Shown here: positions 45,786 through 54,897 of the stretch, in pieces
How the letters are laid out: each line of letters begins with the position of its first letter
Numbering within the stretch: the stretch's first letter is position 1
Origin: Pseudomonas putida
GTDB lineage: Bacteria; Pseudomonadota; Gammaproteobacteria; Pseudomonadales; Pseudomonadaceae
DNA: 64,000 bases
NCBI RefSeq assembly: GCF_002741075.1
Contig: NZ_CP016634.1
Coordinates: forward strand, 136,001 to 200,000
Direction of reading: 5' to 3'
Position numbers and translations under genes: made by a program
Notes under the pieces: model-generated
What the model was told of the DNA's origin: nothing
Database searches by the model: none
The model's input: the letters and a program-made list of their open reading frames with translations, nothing else

Positions 45786-47192
45786 TCAGGGCTTGCGTGT
45801 AGCGCCGTCGGGCTTGGGCACCGAATGGCGTCGCAGGCGCAGCAGGCCCACGGCGAGGATCACCCCCAGCAGCAACGCAAGCAGCCCATAGAGCTCGTCG
45901 AAGCCAAACAGCGGTTTTTCGATGCGCAGATAGCCGGGCTCCTTGAGCATCGCGCGCAAGGCGGCATCGGCCTGCTTGAGGCTCACCTGACGCAGCTTGC
46001 GCGCCGAGTCACGGAAGCGCCCGTCGCTGTAGTCGTTGAGCGCTCCCCAGTAGTAGTCCGCCAGGGCGCTGTTGCCCTGGGTGCTCCAGCTTTCACGGGC
46101 GATCGCCGCGTCCTTGATGCGGGCGAAGGTGTCCGGGTCCAGGCCGTTCTTGCGCAGATGATCGAACAACTGCTCCATCACCTTGATCGCCTGGTCGACA
46201 TCCTGGCGCTCGAGGTCCGCGTTCAATGCCAGCATGCCGGTATCGCCAAAGCTCTCGCGCTGCACCGACGGTCCATAGGACAAGCCATGACGCAGCCGCA
46301 GTTGGTCGTACAGGGCCCAGTCCAGGTAACGCGAGAGCAGATCGAGGGTCGCGTTCTGGTCGTTGTCGGTCTCAGGCTCGATGAACAGCCAATGCAGCTT
46401 GACGCTGTCGCCCAGCCAGCCACGGGTCAGGTCGCGGCGCTGCTCGGCCTGCTGGGTGATGGTGTCGAGGGTACGACGTTCGCCCGGCTCGGTGGCCGGC
46501 AGTTCGCCATAGGTGCGTTCCAGATAGGCCGGCAGCAGGCGGTCCAGGCCGCCGACCACGATCAGGGTCATGTTGTTGGCGGCATACCAGTGTTCGCGCA
46601 GGGTTTTCACCTGCTCTAGGGTCATGTCATCGATATTGGAGCGTTCGGCGCATTTCAGGCCCAGTTCCACGGCCAACTGGTCGCTGCCCGGGTGGCCGAT
46701 GTCCTGACGGTCGAGCCAGCGTTGCAGGTGGCCATAGTGGCCGCCGTCCTCACGTTCGATGATTTTTTTCGCGGTCGCCAAGGCCTTGGCATCGATACGG
46801 GTATCACGGATCACCGACAGCAACAGGTCGAGGACCTTGCGTTGATTGCGCGCGGGCGCTTCGATCACGAAAGTGGTGTCGGCACTGCTGGTGTAGGCGT
46901 TCCACTCCCCGCCCAACGATTGCAGGCGCTCTTCCAGGCCACCCTCGCCGGTGTCGTCGATGCCGCTGAACAATAGATGTTCGAGCAGGTGCGGCAGTTC
47001 TTTTTGGTCGCAGTCGAAGTCATCCAGGCCGACGCCGACCACCAGGCGAATGGCCACGTGATCGCGCTCATAGCCTGACTTGAGGATCACCTGCAGGCCA
47101 TTGGGCAACAGGTAGCCCTCCACCCGTGAACGATCGAGGGCAAGCGAGGGCAGGCTGAAGATCAGCAGGCAAACGAACATCAGGCAACGCAT
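45786..47192 (-). CDS. membrane-anchored M16 (insulinase-family) peptidase
   Basis: 468 aa. Signal peptide (about 1-19), an M16 domain with the inverted zinc motif H68-LL-E71-H72 and the third ligand probably E148 (IIEREDGG), a second, non-catalytic M16 domain (about 210-430), and a C-terminal membrane helix (LYGLLALLLGVILAVGLLRLRRH). It should act in the periplasm, held to the inner membrane by its tail. The substrate is unknown. Start MRCLMFVCLL is chosen because a signal peptide begins there. It is 31 bases downstream of the Na/Pi transporter. Confidence 0.88.
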   Translation of the reverse strand: MRCLMFVCLLIFSLPSLALDRSRVEGYLLPNGLQVILKSGYERDHVAIRLVVGVGLDDFDCDQKELPHLLEHLLFSGIDDTGEGGLEERLQSLGGEWNAYTSSADTTFVIEAPARNQRKVLDLLLSVIRDTRIDAKALATAKKIIEREDGGHYGHLQRWLDRQDIGHPGSDQLAVELGLKCAERSNIDDMTLEQVKTLREHWYAANNMTLIVVGGLDRLLPAYLERTYGELPATEPGERRTLDTITQQAEQRRDLTRGWLGDSVKLHWLFIEPETDNDQNATLDLLSRYLDWALYDQLRLRHGLSYGPSVQRESFGDTGMLALNADLERQDVDQAIKVMEQLFDHLRKNGLDPDTFARIKDAAIARESWSTQGNSALADYYWGALNDYSDGRFRDSARKLRQVSLKQADAALRAMLKEPGYLRIEKPLFGFDELYGLLALLLGVILAVGLLRLRRHSVPKPDGATRKP

Positions 47193-47223
47193 CGGCGAGC
47201 TCGGGTCTCCAGGTGTGCGGGTT

Positions 47224-48882
47224 TCAGGACAGGCGGGCTTCGTCCGGCACGCTGTCGAGCAGAAGTCCGCCCGTATCCGCGCCGCCCAGTACGACATAGG
47301 CACTGCTGCAGAACAAAGAGTTCAATCGCTTCATGTCGGCGATCAGCTCCAAGTGTAGCGAACTGGTCTCGATACTTTGCACCACTTTACGTTGCAGGCG
47401 GCTGACATGGGCATGGGCCAGGCGCCGCTCCTGTGCACGGAAACGGCGCTTCTCGCGCAGTAGCAGGCGGGCACTCTCGGGGTCTGCGCTGAGGAACACC
47501 GACAACCCCAGGCGCAGGTTGGCCAGCAATTGTTCCTGAAGGCCGGTGAGCTCCTCCAACCCGACCTGGGAAAACTCCCGGCGCTGCGAGGTCTTTTGCT
47601 GCTGGACCTTGCGCAGCATGCGCTCGATCAGGTCGCTGGCGAGCTTGAGGTTGATGGCCAGCTCGATGATCTCGGCCCAGCGCCGATTATCCTGTTCGCT
47701 GAGGTCCTCGCGGGTCATCTGTGCCAGATACAGTTTGATGGCGCTGTACAGGGCCTCTGCATCCTCGGCCAGGGCCCGCACCTGTTGCGGCAGCGCGGTC
47801 TGTGTGCCGCGAAGTGCGCCGAGCATGGCGTCGAGCAGGCTGTCGACGATATCGCCCAGGCGCAGAGTCTCGCGGGCTGCGTTGGCCAGGGCCAGGCTTG
47901 GTGTGCCCAGGGCGGTGGCGTCCAGGTGGCGTGCCTTGATCGGGCCATTGCCATTTTCGCGTTCTGGCAGCAGCGAGCTGCACAACCGGCCCATGGGTTT
48001 GACCGTGGGCAGCATGACCAGGCAGCGCAGCGTGTTGTAGAGCAGATGGAAGCCGATCACCAGTTCCTGGGGGCTGAAGCTTAGCGAGTCCATCCAGTCG
48101 ACCAGTGGATGCAGCACGGGGATGATCAGCACCAGACCGATCAGCTTGTACAGCAAGCTGCCCAGGGCGACACGTCGGCCGGCGGAGTTCTGCATGCTGG
48201 TGGTCAGGAATGCCAGCAGGCCGCTACCGATGTTGGCGCCCACCACCAGGCCGATCGCCACCGGCAGGCTGATGACCTCGGCCCCTGCCAACGTGGCGGT
48301 GAGCAGCACGGCAGCCAGGCTGGAATAGGACACCAAGGCAAACAACGCACCTACCAGGGCATCGAGCATGATGTCGCCGGTCAGCGAGGCGAACAGCACC
48401 CGTACGCCTTGGGCGTGGGTGATGGGCGCCGCCGCCTGCACGATCAGTTGCAGGGCCAGGATGATCAGGCCCAGGCCGATCCCGACACGCCCGAGTTGGC
48501 CGGCGCGGGTCTGTTTGCGTGAGAGGAAGAAGATCACCCCGAGGAAGATCAGCAGCGGCGACAGCCATGACAGGTCGAAGGTCAGCACCCGCGCCATCAG
48601 CGCGGTGCCCACGTCCGCGCCCAACATGATCGCCAGTGCCGGGGTCATGGCCATCAGCCCCTGCCCCACGAACGATGTCACTAGCATGGCGGTGGCGTTG
48701 CTGCTCTGCACCATGGCGGTGACCAGGATGCCTGCGACAAAGGCCAGCGGGCGCTTGCTCATGTTCTGGCTGAGCACCCGACGCAGGTTGGAGCCGTACA
48801 CCCGCAGGATGCCGGTACGCACGATATGCGTGCCCCACACCAGCAAGGCCACGGCGGACAGCAGGTTGAGCAGGGTCAGCAT
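47224..48882 (-). CDS. Na/phosphate cotransporter-family protein
   Basis: 552 aa. The N-terminal half is the membrane Na/Pi-II domain with both QSS-type repeats (MVQSSNATAMLVTSF and YSSLAAVLLTATLAGAEV) and GADVGT / GANIGS loops. From about residue 340 on comes a PhoU-like helical domain. Such NptA/YjbB-type proteins are sodium-linked phosphate carriers, sometimes exporters. Start MLTLLNLL is preceded by AAGGGGG; an in-frame start 45 codons earlier is not supported. Confidence 0.9.
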   Translation of the reverse strand: MLTLLNLLSAVALLVWGTHIVRTGILRVYGSNLRRVLSQNMSKRPLAFVAGILVTAMVQSSNATAMLVTSFVGQGLMAMTPALAIMLGADVGTALMARVLTFDLSWLSPLLIFLGVIFFLSRKQTRAGQLGRVGIGLGLIILALQLIVQAAAPITHAQGVRVLFASLTGDIMLDALVGALFALVSYSSLAAVLLTATLAGAEVISLPVAIGLVVGANIGSGLLAFLTTSMQNSAGRRVALGSLLYKLIGLVLIIPVLHPLVDWMDSLSFSPQELVIGFHLLYNTLRCLVMLPTVKPMGRLCSSLLPERENGNGPIKARHLDATALGTPSLALANAARETLRLGDIVDSLLDAMLGALRGTQTALPQQVRALAEDAEALYSAIKLYLAQMTREDLSEQDNRRWAEIIELAINLKLASDLIERMLRKVQQQKTSQRREFSQVGLEELTGLQEQLLANLRLGLSVFLSADPESARLLLREKRRFRAQERRLAHAHVSRLQRKVVQSIETSSLHLELIADMKRLNSLFCSSAYVVLGGADTGGLLLDSVPDEARLS

Positions 48883-49092
48883 GTTCTGGGCCCCCTTGTT
48901 GCCTTGTGCCCCAGGCTGGGGCCAATAGATGAAGCTGTGAGCCTGGCCCGGGGGTGGGCCTTTTAGTGGGCTCACTGAAGCTTTAGTTGTTTTGCGGACC
49001 TGCCGCCAGCTTCGCATGCTCGCCAGGCATTTGAAACAATTGAGTCATGAAAGGGCTGTCATCAAGCCTTGGGAGCTTCGCGCCAGGAACGA

Positions 49093-49118
49093 GAAAGGGC
49101 CCTGCGAAGGGCCCTTTC
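49093..49118. terminator. terminator between TerC and Na/Pi genes
   Basis: Perfect 10-bp stem GAAAGGGCCC-TGCGAA-GGGCCCTTTC, with T-rich flanks, 20 bases after the terC-type stop on the minus strand. Confidence 0.88.
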
Positions 49119-49137
49119 TTTCCTGCGCTTGCTGATC

Positions 49138-49908
49138 TTATTGACCCGGGATGTCCTTACGCAGTTTCACCGGTTCATGCTCCTTGCCCTGCTTTCGTGC
49201 CAAGGCGGTACGCATGCGGATGTTGATCGCTTCCACCGCCAGGGAGAACGCCATGGCGAAGTAAACGTAGCCTTTTGGTACATGCACGTCGAAGGATTCG
49301 GCGATCAGCACGGTACCGACCACGATCAGGAACGACAGCGCCAGCATTTTCAGCGATGGGTGCTTGTCGATGAAGTCACTGATGGTGCCAGCGCAGAGCA
49401 TCATCACCAGCACGGCAACGATGATGGCGGCGATCATCACCGGTACGTGGGAGACCATGCCGACGGCGGTGATCACCGAGTCCAGCGAGAACACGATGTC
49501 GATGATGGCGATCTGAATGATGGTGTAGAAGAACTTGCCGCCAGCGCCTTTGGGTTCTTCGGCGCTCTCGTCCTCGCCTTCGAGGCCGTGGTAGATCTCC
49601 TGGGAGCTTTTCCACAGCAGGAACAGGCCACCGAAGAACAGGATCAGGTCGCGTCCCGAGATGCCCTGGTCGAAGACGACGAACAGGTCGTCGGTCAGGC
49701 GCATCACCCAGGTGATCGACAGCAGCAACATGATGCGTGTCACCATGGCCAGGGCCAGGCCGAAGATCCGCGTGCGCGGCTGCATGTGCTTGGGCATGCG
49801 GCTGACCAGAATCGAGATCATGATGATGTTGTCGATACCAAGAACGATCTCAAGCGCCGTCAGAGTAAAAAAGGCAACCCAGATTTCCGGGCTGGTCAGC
49901 CATTCCAT
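49138..49908 (-). CDS. TerC-family integral membrane protein
   Basis: 256 aa, seven helices. The two acidic family motifs are present: ALEIVLGIDNIIMISIL (near residue 16) and IDIVFSLDSVITAVGM (near residue 135). TerC proteins are linked to metal (manganese) efflux and to tellurium resistance; the exact role here is not visible. AAGGAAAACAC precedes the ATG, chosen over one 12 codons earlier. Confidence 0.9.
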   Translation of the reverse strand: MEWLTSPEIWVAFFTLTALEIVLGIDNIIMISILVSRMPKHMQPRTRIFGLALAMVTRIMLLLSITWVMRLTDDLFVVFDQGISGRDLILFFGGLFLLWKSSQEIYHGLEGEDESAEEPKGAGGKFFYTIIQIAIIDIVFSLDSVITAVGMVSHVPVMIAAIIVAVLVMMLCAGTISDFIDKHPSLKMLALSFLIVVGTVLIAESFDVHVPKGYVYFAMAFSLAVEAINIRMRTALARKQGKEHEPVKLRKDIPGQ

Positions 49909-49931
49909 GTGTTTTCCTTCGAACGATAAGG

Positions 49932-49957
49932 GCGACGCACCCAAGTGGGTGCGTCGC
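49932..49957. terminator. hairpin between citM-type and TerC genes
   Basis: Perfect 11-bp stem GCGACGCACCC-AAGT-GGGTGCGTCGC. On the minus strand it lies 20 bases after the CitMHS stop. The T-run is weak. Confidence 0.75.
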
Positions 49958-49977
49958 GGTTGAATAGTGCGCGTTTC

Positions 49978-51285
49978 TTACAGACTGCTGAACAGCGGGA
50001 AAATCCCCATGAGCAGCGCGGCGAGCATTATGCACAGGCACACGAGCACTGCCCACTTGAGTGTGAAGCGCTGGTGATCGCCGAATTCGATACCCGCCAG
50101 GGCCACCAGCAGGTAGGTAGAGGGTACCAAGGGGCTGAGCAGGTGTACCGGCTGTCCGACGATCGACGCGCGGGCCATTTCCACCGGGGTGATGCCATAG
50201 TGGCTGGCTGCTTCCGAGAGTACCGGAAGAACCCCGTAGTAGAAGGCGTCGTTGGACATGAAGAAGGTGAACGGCATGCTGACGATCGCCGTGATCACTG
50301 CCAGGTACGGCCCGAGCGCGTCGGGAATCACCGCCAGCAAACTCTTGGACATGGCCTCGACCATGCCGGTGCCGGAGAGGATGCCGGTGAAGATACCGGC
50401 GGCGAAAATCAGCCCGGTCACGGCCAGTACGCTGCCGGCGTGGGCGGCGATGCGGTCTTTTTGCTGCTGCAGGCACGGGTAGTTGACGATCATCGCGATG
50501 CTGAAGGCGATCATGAACAGCACCGGCAGCGGCAATGCGCCCGCGATCAGGGCGACCATCAGCGCGGCGGTCAGGGCGCCGTTGAACCAGATCAGCTTGG
50601 GCCGACGGGCCTCAGGGAACTGCGAAACGGTGATCTCGCTGTGGTCGATGTCGTCGGTGGGCAGGTGCAGTTCGCCCAGACGGGCCCGCTCGCGCTTGCC
50701 ATACAGGTAGGCGATGGCCAGGATCGCCAGGACGCCGAAGGCCATGGCCGGGATCATCGGCACGAAGATGTCGGACGGATCGACGTGCAGGGCACTGGCG
50801 GCCCGGGCGGTGGGGCCTCCCCAGGGGGTCATGTTCATCACGCCGCCGGCGAGGATGATCAGCCCGGCCATGATCCGTGGGCTCATCCCCAGGCGGCTGT
50901 AGAGCGGCAGCATGGCGGCGCAGCAGATCATGTAGGTGGTGGCGCCGTCACCGTCGAGCGAGACCACCAGGGCCAGCACGGCAGTCCCCACCGACACTTT
51001 GAGCGGGTCACCCTTGACCAGCTTGAGGATCTTGCGCACGGCCGGATCGAACAGGCCCGAGTCGATCATCAGGGCGAAGTAGAGAATGGCAAACATCAGC
51101 ATCACGCCAGTGGGCGCGAGCTTGCTGATGCCTTCGAGCATCATTGGGCCGATGTGGCTGTAGAAACCGCCGAACAGGGCGAACAGGATCGGTATCAGGA
51201 TCAGGGCGATCAACGCGGACAGGCGTTTGGTCATGATCAGGTACATGAACGAAATGACCATGGCGAAGCCGAGGAAGGTCAGCAT
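49978..51285 (-). CDS. CitMHS-family metal-citrate transporter
   Basis: 435 aa, about twelve helices. Family stretches: SLDGDGATTYMICCAAMLPLY, MNMTPWGGPTARAASAL, FFMSNDAFYYGVLPVL and VGQPVHLLSPLVPSTYLL. Transporters of this family bring in citrate bound to Mg2+ or another divalent cation with a proton. No two-component sensor for citrate lies next to it here. Confidence 0.92.
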   Translation of the reverse strand: MLTFLGFAMVISFMYLIMTKRLSALIALILIPILFALFGGFYSHIGPMMLEGISKLAPTGVMLMFAILYFALMIDSGLFDPAVRKILKLVKGDPLKVSVGTAVLALVVSLDGDGATTYMICCAAMLPLYSRLGMSPRIMAGLIILAGGVMNMTPWGGPTARAASALHVDPSDIFVPMIPAMAFGVLAILAIAYLYGKRERARLGELHLPTDDIDHSEITVSQFPEARRPKLIWFNGALTAALMVALIAGALPLPVLFMIAFSIAMIVNYPCLQQQKDRIAAHAGSVLAVTGLIFAAGIFTGILSGTGMVEAMSKSLLAVIPDALGPYLAVITAIVSMPFTFFMSNDAFYYGVLPVLSEAASHYGITPVEMARASIVGQPVHLLSPLVPSTYLLVALAGIEFGDHQRFTLKWAVLVCLCIMLAALLMGIFPLFSSL

Positions 51286-51554
51286 GGCAGTACTCCAGGC
51301 GTTACGCTGCGAAAGGAAAGTCGATTCGGGCGGATCAGCGCGTCAAGCGCTGCGCGAGGAGTAGCCGGAGGGGTACAGCGGACAGGCGGGCACAGGAAAA
51401 CATCGGGTATCACCATTGTTGTTGTTGATTGGGCCGGGCGCGGAAGCTTCCGGATGCCCTGGCTGACCGGTCTGCTGCCGGTAGTGGGGCTATCCTATTG
51501 GCGGAAGCTTTCAGCCAGCTTTCGGCTGGAGCCTGGCGACAGGAGGTAGTGCGG

Positions 51555-51956
51555 ATGCCCGACGTGATGGAAGGTGGCTGCCATTGCGGCGCCCTACGCT
51601 ATCGCCTGCAAGGCGAGCTGACGGACATTGCCCATTGCCACTGCTCGATCTGCCGACGAGTCAGCGGTGGTCTGGTGGTGACCTGGCTTACCCTGCCCCG
51701 CGACGATTTCACATGGCTGGCGGGCACGCCGGGCTGTTATGTCGCTCCGGCCAGTTGCCGCCGCTACTTCTGCTCAAACTGTGGGGCACATGTGGCGCTG
51801 GTGACGACGCGCAGTCCAGAAAGCATCGATGTCACGGTGGCGACCCTGGACCATCCGGAGCGCGTGCGGGCCAACCGGCATATCTGGACCAGCAGCCGGC
51901 TGCCTTGGCTGCACTTGGATGAGGATCTGCCAGGGGAACCGGAAGAAAGTCTCTAG
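51555..51956 (+). CDS. GFA/CENP-V-family zinc protein
   Basis: 133 aa with the full set of zinc-site cysteines: C9 and C11 (GGCHCG), C28, C30 and C33 (HCHCSIC), C73 and C76 (CSNC). This is the glutathione-dependent formaldehyde-activating (Gfa) fold, though most members have no proven activity. An ideal AGGAGGT ribosome site lies 7 bases before the ATG. It stands alone between the CitMHS gene (divergent) and the HExxH protein gene (convergent). Confidence 0.9.
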   Translation: MPDVMEGGCHCGALRYRLQGELTDIAHCHCSICRRVSGGLVVTWLTLPRDDFTWLAGTPGCYVAPASCRRYFCSNCGAHVALVTTRSPESIDVTVATLDHPERVRANRHIWTSSRLPWLHLDEDLPGEPEESL

Positions 51957-52028
51957 CGTTGGGGGTGTGCAGCAGTTGTCGAACCTGACGGGCGGCGCTA
52001 GGTCTGGTGCATCGAAGTGGCAAGTTCA

Positions 52029-52077
52029 CGGGCGCTTTGCGCTCGATCGCGGCGCAAGGCCGCTCCTACAAATAGCG
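52029..52077. repeat. single REP element (GCGCAAGGCCGCTCCTAC type)
   Basis: GATCGCGGCGCAAGGCCGCT followed by CCTACA, a unit of the same type as the pair at 23428, here unpaired, between two convergent genes. Confidence 0.65.
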
Positions 52078-52134
52078 CGCCGTTTGCAGGATCTGCGCAG
52101 GACCCGAGAACGGGTGCCACTGTGCCGAACTGTG

Positions 52135-54093
52135 TCAGGGAAGCTGCAAGCCGCCCGCCGCTTTGTGCAACGCCCGCAAATGTACGCCGATCTGCTTCAC
52201 GTTGGCCTCCACCGCTGCGATCTCCTTGGCCCGCGAAGGCTCCAGCAATGCCCGTACCTCCTTGTCCAGATCGGTGCTCAGGCGTAGCAATTGGGCCTGG
52301 CGTTCGCTGCTGATCTTCTCGAGCTGCTTGCGCTCTTCGGGTTGCGGCAAACCATAGCCCTTGTCTTCCAGCAACTCCGCTGGGCGGCTGAGGAAGCCAC
52401 TGTTGGCGAGCATCTTCTGCAAGGTCTCGTTGGCCTTGGAGATGCTGCCGTCCTTGAGCGCGGTGGCGTTCAGGTAACGTTGCTTGACCTCGTCCTGGGC
52501 CAGCAGCAACTGGCGACGCAGGCTGGCCTGCTCGAGCAGTAGCAATGCGGCGCTGGTGCGAAGGTCAGCTTGCGGGAACCAGGCGCTACGGTCCTTGGCA
52601 TCCAGGGCCAGCCAATCCTCGACTTTGTTTTGTTTGATCGGCAGCTGCTTTTTCAGCACATCGAACATCGCCTGGTAGCGCTCGCGATAGGAGTCGAAGC
52701 GATAGCCCAGGCGCAGGGCCTCGCGTGGGTCATCCAGGACACTGGTGTCGGCCAGTCCTCGCCCTTTGAGCACTTCCAGAAGGCCATTGGGCATGATGCT
52801 GTCCAGGTCGTTCAGACGGGGGTTGCCCGTACCGCTGCGCAGCAGTTTCAGGGACTCGACCGCACAGTTGTTGGACAAGAAGTAATAGTTGCCGTCGTAG
52901 CTCCAATGAATCTCGGCGGCCTGGCGCACCAGGCTTTCGACCTCCTGGCGGCTGAGCTTGAGCGGGATCGACGCCAGGCTGCGCAGTTCGGTCTTGGTGT
53001 ACTCGTCGATCACCTGGCTCAGCGGCAGCACGAACAAGCGCGAGGGATAGGCACCGGTCAGGCCGTCCCAGCTGGATAACTGAACGTCGTTGACGAACGC
53101 CCGATACGACAACACCAGGTGTTGGTCCAGGTCCAGCCGACAGTCCGGGCCGCGTGGCCTGCCCGGGGCGCAGATCACCAGGCGCAGCATGCTGTGACCC
53201 CAACGGCTCACCCAATTCTGGTTGGCTTCGGCCAGCAGGTAATCGACTTCATAGACCCGCTTCGGGTCGATCTCGCCCAGGGGTTGGCGGGCAAAATCGG
53301 TCCCGGCATTGAGAAACGGGAGACCGCTGACGCAGTTGTTCTGCTGCGGAGCCCAGCCAAAGTGGTCGCGCAGGTACTGATTCAACGCAGGGCGGCGGCA
53401 GGCGTAGCTCGGGTCGAGGAGGAAATACTCCATATTGACCGCAACGAACTCCTTGGGGCTGCTCAGCTCATAGCTGTCGGGGCTGCGGGCCAGCTGGCCG
53501 TTGTGTTGCTCGCGTTCGCCACGCCGGCCGACATATTGCGGCCAGCCGGCCAGGTCGAGCAGGCGCGGGTCATCGCTCAGGGTAAAGCGTCGTTCAGCCT
53601 GACCCCGGCACTGCTCAGGCAGACCGATCTTGCCCAAGGTGCCCTGCTGGCGCTTGCAGCGGGTGATCACCTGGCGTTCGGCCACAGGCCACAGGCGTGC
53701 GCGGTCGTAGATGTGCGTCAGTTCGTGAAGCACGGTGGCCAGCAGCTCCTGGCGGACGGTGCCGTGGGGACGATCGGTCTGCTTTTGGGCTGCGCTGCCA
53801 TCGGTGAGGCTGGGCAGAAGGCGACGGTTCAGTTCCAGGGTCGCGACCGGTGAGGCCTGGCCATAGGCGTCGGCGGGCATGCGCTCGCTCCAGCTTACCT
53901 GGATGCGTCGATCCAGTTGCTGCTTGAAGCGCGGGGGAAGCTTGTCCATGGCCTCATCGAGCAGGGCTTGGGAGGCCTGCTGCTGCTGGGGATCGAGGCC
54001 GGCGGCCTGCAGCTCGAGCTGCAGACCTGCCAGGGCGGGCGTGCCGAGCAGCGTGAGGATGCAACCCAGCAGCCAGGCACGCACGTGGTTCAC
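52135..54093 (-). CDS. exported DUF4105-type protein with HExxH motif
   Basis: 652 aa with a signal peptide (about 1-22). The first part carries a gluzincin-like motif H123-ELT-H127 (LLATVLHELTHIYD) and a possible third ligand in SPKEFVAVNMEYF (E215 or E222). The middle part (about 280-460) looks like a DUF4105 domain (WGHSMLRLVIC, SYRAFVNDVQLSSWDGLTGAYPSRLFVLPL, NYYFLSNNCAVESLKLL); its His and Cys could form an NlpC/P60-like site. The last 180 residues are coiled-coil-like. Its start overlaps the stop of a DUF2388 gene (ATGA). Function unknown, probably a periplasmic hydrolase. Confidence 0.82.
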   Translation of the reverse strand: MNHVRAWLLGCILTLLGTPALAGLQLELQAAGLDPQQQQASQALLDEAMDKLPPRFKQQLDRRIQVSWSERMPADAYGQASPVATLELNRRLLPSLTDGSAAQKQTDRPHGTVRQELLATVLHELTHIYDRARLWPVAERQVITRCKRQQGTLGKIGLPEQCRGQAERRFTLSDDPRLLDLAGWPQYVGRRGEREQHNGQLARSPDSYELSSPKEFVAVNMEYFLLDPSYACRRPALNQYLRDHFGWAPQQNNCVSGLPFLNAGTDFARQPLGEIDPKRVYEVDYLLAEANQNWVSRWGHSMLRLVICAPGRPRGPDCRLDLDQHLVLSYRAFVNDVQLSSWDGLTGAYPSRLFVLPLSQVIDEYTKTELRSLASIPLKLSRQEVESLVRQAAEIHWSYDGNYYFLSNNCAVESLKLLRSGTGNPRLNDLDSIMPNGLLEVLKGRGLADTSVLDDPREALRLGYRFDSYRERYQAMFDVLKKQLPIKQNKVEDWLALDAKDRSAWFPQADLRTSAALLLLEQASLRRQLLLAQDEVKQRYLNATALKDGSISKANETLQKMLANSGFLSRPAELLEDKGYGLPQPEERKQLEKISSERQAQLLRLSTDLDKEVRALLEPSRAKEIAAVEANVKQIGVHLRALHKAAGGLQLP

Positions 54094-54410
54094 AGGGCGA
54101 GGATGGCTTCGGCCAGTACCTGATCGCTGGCATCGCGTGCTTCTGGGACGCGCTGGCGAAGGGTGTCGAAGGCGGCCTCGAGCTGTGCGCCGCGAATATC
54201 GCCATTGCTGGCGACAAAGCTGGCGGCGTCGTCGTGGGCTTGTTGCACGACTTTGGAGTCGCGGATGGACGTGGTGGTGTCAGAGGTGAAATCGATCGAA
54301 CGGCCAAAGGCACGGACGATGATATTGCTGGTGGCCACCAGGGTTTGAGCCTGGGCCAGGTCGGCCAGCAACAGCATGCCGAGGGCGGCGGCGATCAGCG
54401 GTTTACGCAT
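54090..54410 (-). CDS. DUF2388-type exported protein (copy 1)
   Basis: 106 aa with a signal peptide ending LAQA. The mature part has the pattern TTSIRDSKVVQQAHDDAASF, SNGDIRGAQLEAAFDTLR and a C-terminal AEAILAL, shared by the next two genes. No cysteine in the mature protein. It overlaps the HExxH-protein gene by four bases, so the two are translationally coupled. Confidence 0.85.
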   Translation of the reverse strand: MRKPLIAAALGMLLLADLAQAQTLVATSNIIVRAFGRSIDFTSDTTTSIRDSKVVQQAHDDAASFVASNGDIRGAQLEAAFDTLRQRVPEARDASDQVLAEAILAL

Positions 54411-54446
54411 GGAGCATCTCCGGAAGATACAAGGAGTCAGACATGT

Positions 54447-54740
54447 TCATTGGACGAGAATTGCCTCGGCCAGTTCACGGTCACCGACAGAATGGTACTC
54501 ATGGGCATGACGCAGTGAATCGAGTGCCGCCTGCAGGCGTGAACCGCGGATCAGACCGTCGGTGGCAACGAAGGCTGCGGCGTCGTCGCGGGCCTGGATG
54601 ACCAGCTTGCGATCGAACGGTGCCGAGGTCACCTTGCTGGTGACGTAACCGCTGGCGACCAGGCTCTGGGTAGTGACATCCATGGCATGGGCGCTTCCCA
54701 CGCCGATGAGGGCGAGCAGTAACGGCAACAAATAACGCAT
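54447..54740 (-). CDS. DUF2388-type exported protein (copy 2)
   Basis: 97 aa, signal peptide (MRYLLPLLLALIGVGSAHA), then DRKLVIQARDDAAAFVATDG, LIRGSRLQAALDSLRHA and AEAILVQ. More divergent than the other two copies and lacks the Ser/Thr-rich segment before the Arg-Asp motif. It lies 36 bases before copy 1. Confidence 0.83.
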   Translation of the reverse strand: MRYLLPLLLALIGVGSAHAMDVTTQSLVASGYVTSKVTSAPFDRKLVIQARDDAAAFVATDGLIRGSRLQAALDSLRHAHEYHSVGDRELAEAILVQ

Positions 54741-54897
54741 GGAGTTCTGAAGGCGACGAAGGTGAACGGCGAAGGCTACCCCAGATACGTCGGCCAAGGC
54801 CAGCGTGTCCGGCTTGAGTGGGCCGCTGTGCAGCCCTACGCGGAAAAGCCCTTCCACTGGCTGACCAGCGTCTTGGGGCCTCCCGCATTAGGCAGTG

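Noticed and set aside
45243..46619. 458-codon open frame on the plus strand opposite the DUF2914 protein and M16 genes
   Set aside because: Gln/His/Arg-rich translation without domains, wholly antisense to two good genes; a GC-rich codon-position shadow.
49945..51549. 534-codon open frame on the plus strand opposite the CitMHS gene
   Set aside because: His/Gln/Gly-rich low-complexity translation; the opposite strand has a clear transporter.
54741..54857. Longer N-terminus for DUF2388 copy 2
   Set aside because: It would place 39 non-signal residues before a perfect signal peptide.
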